The notes under the pieces: generated by a model | The model's input: only the letters and a program-made list of their open reading frames with translations | Database searches by the model: none | What the model was told of the DNA's origin: nothing | Source of the DNA: Tannerellaceae bacterium | Lineage (GTDB): Bacteria; Bacteroidota; Bacteroidia; Bacteroidales; Tannerellaceae | Reading direction: 5' to 3' | Assembly (NCBI GenBank): GCA_031279915.1 | Contig: JAITHO010000045.1 | Location: 1-9,844, forward strand | DNA: 9,844 bases | In this document: positions 7,002-9,844 of the stretch, in pieces | Position numbering within the stretch: position 1 is the first letter of the stretch | How the letters are laid out: each line of letters begins with the position of its first letter | Translations under genes and position numbers: made by a program

Positions 7002-7553
7002 TTAAACTTCTTTTGCTAAAAACTCTTCTATTTTCTTTACCGCATGATGATAAGATGCTTTTAAGGCGCCAACTGATGTGCCGAGTATTTCCGACATATC
7101 GTCGTACTTCATTTCGTCGTAATATTTCATGTTGAAAACAAGTCGTTGCTTATCAGGTAATCGAACTATGGCCTTTTGCAGTTTTAGCTGCAACTCATCG
7201 CCGTCAAAATACTCGTCGCTCTTTAGCTTTTCGAGTAAGAATACATCTGCATCATTCATTGATACCTGGTGAGAGGCACGCTGGCGGTTCAAAAATGTTA
7301 TACATTCATTGATCGCAATTTTGTATAGCCATGTTGACAACTTGGCGTCGCCTCGAAAATATTCAATGTTCATCCACGCTTTCATAAAGGTATTTTGCAA
7401 CAAGTCATTCGCATCATCATGGCTTAATACCATCTTTCGTATTTGCCAATACAATCTTTCGCTATACATGTTCACTACCTGAGCAAAAGCATTTTGAACA
7501 GTGGATGGCTCTCTTAATCGCTCTACAAGTTCATCTTCCGTGTATTGTCGCAT
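7002..7553 (-). CDS. ECF-type RNA polymerase sigma factor (sigma-70 family)
   Basis: Encodes 183 residues, the usual ECF size. Sigma region 2 spans about 21-90, with the core-binding and -10 recognition block LLQNTFMKAWMNIEYFRGDA and STWLYKIAINECITFLNR. A variable linker (91-122) follows. Region 4 spans about 124-179, with LPDKQRLVFNMKYYDEMKYDD and the helix-turn-helix around ILGTSVGALKASYHHAVKKIEEFL. It directs RNA polymerase to a stress or envelope regulon; the regulon cannot be read here. It is first in a three-gene leftward operon with a probable anti-sigma factor and a secreted Spy-like protein, which suggests control by an envelope signal. The start at 7553 follows AAGAAAG and gives a normal N-terminus. 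AT-rich relative to the flanking genes. Confidence 0.93.
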   Translation of the reverse strand: MRQYTEDELVERLREPSTVQNAFAQVVNMYSERLYWQIRKMVLSHDDANDLLQNTFMKAWMNIEYFRGDAKLSTWLYKIAINECITFLNRQRASHQVSMNDADVFLLEKLKSDEYFDGDELQLKLQKAIVRLPDKQRLVFNMKYYDEMKYDDMSEILGTSVGALKASYHHAVKKIEEFLAKEV

Positions 7554-7569
7554 CTTTCTTATTTTGGTG

Positions 7570-7577
7570 TAAATATA
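7570..7577 (-). promoter_or_regulatory. Weak candidate -7 box of the sigma operon
   Basis: The minus strand reads TATATTTA, seven of eight matches to TAnnTTTG, 16 nt before the ATG at 7553. No -33 TTG is visible at normal spacing. If the operon is autoregulated, its real promoter may not follow the housekeeping consensus, so this is only a placeholder. Confidence 0.25.
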
Positions 7578-7674
7578 GATATAAAATTCTATTTGCTGTT
7601 TAGCTTGCTTCTTGTTCCATAAGGCAAAGCTTTAAAAAGCTAAGCTTTCTTGGCTCATTTTTACACTTTACAGC

Positions 7675-7773
7675 GATATTGGCATCAATATTGACAGTGA
7701 AAGCTCCGTGGAGGAATATTGATGTCAATATTGGCTGTGAAATGGCCGTGGGGGATATTGGCACGAAGATTGT
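7675..7773. repeat. 40-bp imperfect tandem repeats carrying ATATTG-N4-CAATAT dyads
   Basis: Three units begin at 7675, 7715 and 7754 (spacing 40 and 39 bp); the first two match at about 29 of 39 positions and the third is truncated after about 20 bp. Units one and two each hold a perfect 16-bp dyad, ATATTG-GCAT-CAATAT (7676-7691) and ATATTG-ATGT-CAATAT (7716-7731), with different loops but identical arms. The third copy (7755-7770) keeps ATATTG but has GAAGAT for the second arm. Conserved arms with changed centres are typical of protein-binding operators. Location suggests control of the oxidoreductase gene, the sigma operon, or both; the binding protein is unknown. Confidence 0.7.
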
Positions 7774-7798
7774 TAACATGGTTAACATGGCTAACATT
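7772..7798. repeat. Triple 9-bp direct repeat GTTAACATG
   Basis: GTTAACATG occurs at 7772-7780 and 7781-7789 and is followed by the variant GCTAACATT at 7790-7798. It directly follows the dyad array and lies about 42 bp before the candidate -7 box at 7840. A regulator-binding cluster or simple slippage repeat are both possible. Confidence 0.8.
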
Positions 7799-7839
7799 TG
7801 TAATCAAGACGTTAATACATCATTCCCAATTCTTTTAAT

Positions 7840-7847
7840 TATTTTTG
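7840..7847 (+). promoter_or_regulatory. Candidate -7 box of the oxidoreductase operon
   Basis: TATTTTTG matches TAnnTTTG exactly and lies 23 nt before the ATG at 7871. It is part of the 12-mer AATTATTTTTGC that also forms the candidate rel promoter at 3700-3711. The -33 region has no TTG at standard distance, which would fit a promoter needing an activator bound to the repeats just upstream, though that is speculation. Confidence 0.5.
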
Positions 7848-7870
7848 CCAACAATTAAAATCATAACACC

Positions 7871-9193
7871 ATGACAAACCGAAGGAATTTCATCAAAACA
7901 TCAGCTGGTATTGTGGCAGCCTCGATGGTAATGCCGGCTTATTCTTTTGCTCCGAAGCGGCAAGTGGCTGCGAATGATCGCATTCGCGTGGGCCTTATCG
8001 GATGCCGTAACATGGGCTGGGGCGACTTGGCCGACATGCTCCTAAACCCGGAAGTTGAATGCATTGCGCTTTGCGACGTCGACACTAATATTCTTGGCAA
8101 TCGGGCTGCCGAGCTTAAAAAATCGCACGATAGATCCCTACAAATCTTTCACGACTACAGGAGGCTACTTGAGATAAAAGACATAGACGCTGTGATAATT
8201 GGCTCGCCAGACCATTGGCACTGCTTGCAGTTTGTTGATGCCTGTTCGGCTGGCAAAGACGTTTATGTTGAAAAACCAATTGCCAATTCCATAGCCGAGT
8301 GTGAAGCAATGACCCGCGCCGCCAAGCGTTACAAGCGCATCGTAAGCGTTGGACAGCAGCAGCGTAGCGGCGATCATTGGCATAGTATGGTTAAATATAT
8401 TAAGAGCGGCATGCTGGGACGAATCGCGCGAGCTGACGTTTGGGGCAATTTCAGGTACGGAGCGCTCAGTAAGGCTGTTCCAAACGAGCCTGTTCCAGAG
8501 GGCGTCGACTATGATATGTGGCTGGGCCCTGCTCCTCTGAGCCCCTTTAACAAGCAGCGTTTCCATGGCTCTTGGCGCATGTTTTGGAGCTATGGCGGAG
8601 GCTTGATGACTGATTGGGGCGTGCATCTGCTCGATATGGTTCTGTGGGGCATGAACATTTCGCGCATGCCGCGGCGCGTAACGGCTATAGGAGGCAAATT
8701 CGCCTATCCTGAGAACGCTCCGGAGACATTTGATACTCAACAGGTCATATACGAACTCGACGATTTCATCATGACCTGGAGCCACACCGGCGGCACCGAA
8801 ACTGGCCCCTACGGGCGCAACTATGGCATGGCCTTCAAAGGAACAAAGGGAACTCTTGTTGCCGACCGCGAGAATTGGGAAGTCTTTCCGGAGCCAAGCG
8901 GAGGCGACAACGTTGAAAAGGTTGAACCGGTTAAGGAATTTTCCGATCACAAAGAGCGTCACCGTCATCTTGCCGACTTTGTTTCATGCATAAAGAGCCG
9001 CAATCCTATAACCGCCTGCACCATCGACCATGGTAGCCTGAGCGCTCGCTACGCGCACCTTGGGAACATCGCCGCCCGAACGCAATCCATGCTCGTTTAC
9101 GACGAGGATGCCCAGATGTTTGTAAACAATCCAGAGGCGGATGCCTTGCTGAAACCAAACTATCGGTCGCCTTGGCAATTTCCTGTGGTGTGA
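7871..9193 (+). CDS. Gfo/Idh/MocA-family NAD(P)-dependent oxidoreductase with Tat-like signal
   Basis: Encodes 440 residues. The N-terminus has a twin-arginine-like motif NRRNFIK (3-9) followed by a hydrophobic stretch, as in exported members of this family. The Rossmann domain starts with RVGLIGCRNMG (39-49) and includes ALCDVD and the family signature VEKP (133-136, Lys135 the expected catalytic lysine). The C-terminal sheet domain carries DWGVHLLDMVLWGM (248-261), where His252 and Asp255 fit the active-site H-x-x-D pattern. Such proteins oxidise or reduce a sugar hydroxyl or carbonyl with bound NAD(P). A 53-bp gap without a terminator leads into a TIM-barrel sugar isomerase-like gene, so they are probably co-transcribed; this pairing is typical of 3-keto-glycoside or inositol-type pathways. 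The exact substrate is unknown. Confidence 0.92.
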   Translation: MTNRRNFIKTSAGIVAASMVMPAYSFAPKRQVAANDRIRVGLIGCRNMGWGDLADMLLNPEVECIALCDVDTNILGNRAAELKKSHDRSLQIFHDYRRLLEIKDIDAVIIGSPDHWHCLQFVDACSAGKDVYVEKPIANSIAECEAMTRAAKRYKRIVSVGQQQRSGDHWHSMVKYIKSGMLGRIARADVWGNFRYGALSKAVPNEPVPEGVDYDMWLGPAPLSPFNKQRFHGSWRMFWSYGGGLMTDWGVHLLDMVLWGMNISRMPRRVTAIGGKFAYPENAPETFDTQQVIYELDDFIMTWSHTGGTETGPYGRNYGMAFKGTKGTLVADRENWEVFPEPSGGDNVEKVEPVKEFSDHKERHRHLADFVSCIKSRNPITACTIDHGSLSARYAHLGNIAARTQSMLVYDEDAQMFVNNPEADALLKPNYRSPWQFPVV

Positions 9194-9246
9194 GGCTGAA
9201 GGATTGGATTTAACACAAGAATTATTTTCTCACATACAACAACATC

Positions 9247-9844
9247 ATGAAAAGAAGAACTTTTATCAGATCGGCGGGCATTATTTCATGCGCCGCTATT
9301 GCAACAAATTCATTAAATGCGTTTACAATGACAACTGACTCTTTGCCGTCGTTTGGGATCATCACGGGGAATACGGGCGGGGAATGGCTGAAGGCGAATC
9401 CGCGTGCGGCTTTGAGTAAAATTGCCGAATGGGGCTACAGGGATCTGGAATTTGGAGGATCGTTTGACATGGAAACGTCTGAGCTGAAGGCCTTCCTCGC
9501 TGAGCTCGGACTCAATCCGCTGATCGGTTCGACAGGCATGGCGGCTTTGGTTGGAGGCGATCAGCTCGCGAAGGACATCGCTCTTTGCCAAGCCTTGGGC
9601 AAGAAGTACATCGCCTGCTATTGGCCGTGGACGGACGATGGCAAGAATAAATCGCTCGACGACTGGCGGCGCGTGGCCGACAACCTTAATAGTGGAGGCA
9701 AGATTTGCAAGCGCGAAGGCCTCAGCCTCATCTACCATAATCACGATATCGAATTTAAATCAACAGAGGGACAGCTCCCATTCGACGTTCTGCTGCCGGC
9801 TCTCGATCCCGAATATGTGAACATCGAGCTCGATCTCTACTGGA
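9247..9844 (+). CDS. Xylose-isomerase-like TIM-barrel (sugar phosphate isomerase/epimerase family), 3' end beyond window
   Basis: An open frame runs from the ATG at 9247 to the window edge, 199 whole codons without a stop. The N-terminus MKRRTFIRSAG is twin-arginine-like and followed by a hydrophobic stretch, mirroring the preceding gene. The mature part fits the AP-endonuclease-2/xylose-isomerase-like TIM barrel: SFGIITG (strand 1), LSKIAEWGYRDLEFGG (strand 2), LGLNPLIGSTGM, ALGKKYIACYWPW (strand 4), GLSLIYHNHDIEF (strand 5, metal-ligand region) and YVNIELDLYW at the cut end. Members isomerise or epimerise sugars, or act on 3-keto-glycosides. Its position behind a Gfo/Idh/MocA oxidoreductase supports action on that enzyme's oxidised product. 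About 90-110 residues are probably missing. Confidence 0.88.
   Translation, partial: MKRRTFIRSAGIISCAAIATNSLNAFTMTTDSLPSFGIITGNTGGEWLKANPRAALSKIAEWGYRDLEFGGSFDMETSELKAFLAELGLNPLIGSTGMAALVGGDQLAKDIALCQALGKKYIACYWPWTDDGKNKSLDDWRRVADNLNSGGKICKREGLSLIYHNHDIEFKSTEGQLPFDVLLPALDPEYVNIELDLYW

Larger units (their letters stand above)
7554..7870. other. Divergent 317-bp regulatory spacer
   Basis: This gap lies between the leftward sigma operon and the rightward oxidoreductase gene. It contains a weak sigma-operon promoter box (7570-7577), a short AAAGCTT/AAGCTTT dyad (7626-7632 and 7642-7648), a 40-bp imperfect repeat array with dyads (7675-7773), a triple 9-bp repeat (7772-7798) and a TAnnTTTG box (7840-7847). 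A 65-codon leftward frame across 7600-7797 reads through the repeats, has no recognisable product and is not called as a gene. Confidence 0.8.

Noticed and set aside
7626..7648. AAAGCTT/AAGCTTT stem as a terminator or riboswitch
   Set aside because: Seven weak pairs in an AT-rich spacer with no T-tract; expected by chance in such sequence.
7600..7797. 65-codon leftward open frame upstream of the sigma gene
   Set aside because: It is made of the repeat and dyad sequences, has a low-complexity start, and matches no known small protein.
8165..8968. 267-codon leftward open frame inside the oxidoreductase gene
   Set aside because: It is the antisense shadow of a conserved Gfo/Idh/MocA protein and shows no family motif.
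9313..9820. Leftward 143-codon and rightward 89-codon frames near the window end
   Set aside because: Both overlap the TIM-barrel gene starting at 9247, whose translation has recognisable barrel strands and runs open to the edge.

Overview
This window looks like a chromosomal segment from a Bacteroidota (Bacteroidetes) bacterium, probably of the order Bacteroidales. Support comes from the polysaccharide-degrading enzymes, the AT-rich leaders with TAnnTTTG-type promoter boxes and no clear Shine-Dalgarno sites, the ECF sigma / small membrane protein / Spy-like protein operon, and the Rel and oxidoreductase sequences. The genus cannot be fixed from sequence alone. Most genes are moderately GC-rich (about 50-55% in spots I counted by hand), while the block at about 5930-7870 is clearly AT-rich.

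Layout. Bases 1-77 hold the last 24 codons of a rightward gene, probably a LUD-domain (LutC-like lactate utilisation) protein. A leftward lipoprotein glycosidase of the GH88/GH105 unsaturated-uronyl hydrolase type (176-1276) converges on it. A 624-bp spacer follows, containing seven copies of a 41-bp T-rich minisatellite (1458-1744) that ends in a 14-bp hairpin. To its right is a divergently oriented secreted beta-helix enzyme whose acidic residues match the GH87 alpha-1,3-glucanase triad (1901-3634). Next is a long RelA/SpoT protein (3716-5929) with an intact ppGpp synthetase but a destroyed HD hydrolase site.

A leftward operon (7553 to 6047) encodes an ECF sigma factor, a one-helix membrane protein that is probably its anti-sigma factor, and a secreted Spy/CpxP-like helical protein. 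A hairpin plus T-tract at about 5945-5986 can end this operon. The 317-bp spacer between the sigma operon and the rightward 7871 gene holds an array of 40-bp repeats. Two of them carry a perfect dyad ATATTG-N4-CAATAT, and a triple 9-bp repeat follows. The last two genes, a Gfo/Idh/MocA oxidoreductase (7871-9193) and a xylose-isomerase-like TIM-barrel protein cut off by the window end (9247-9844), are closely spaced, share twin-arginine-like N-termini and probably form one operon.

How they fit together: the two glycosidases and the oxidoreductase/TIM-barrel pair point to extracytoplasmic carbohydrate breakdown, the latter pair possibly through 3-keto-glycoside chemistry. The Rel protein and the sigma operon are regulatory and stress functions. 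No tRNA, rRNA, CRISPR array, transposase or phage gene was seen. The most unusual elements are the 41-bp array with its terminal hairpin, the dyad array before the oxidoreductase, and the Rel with a lost hydrolase site.
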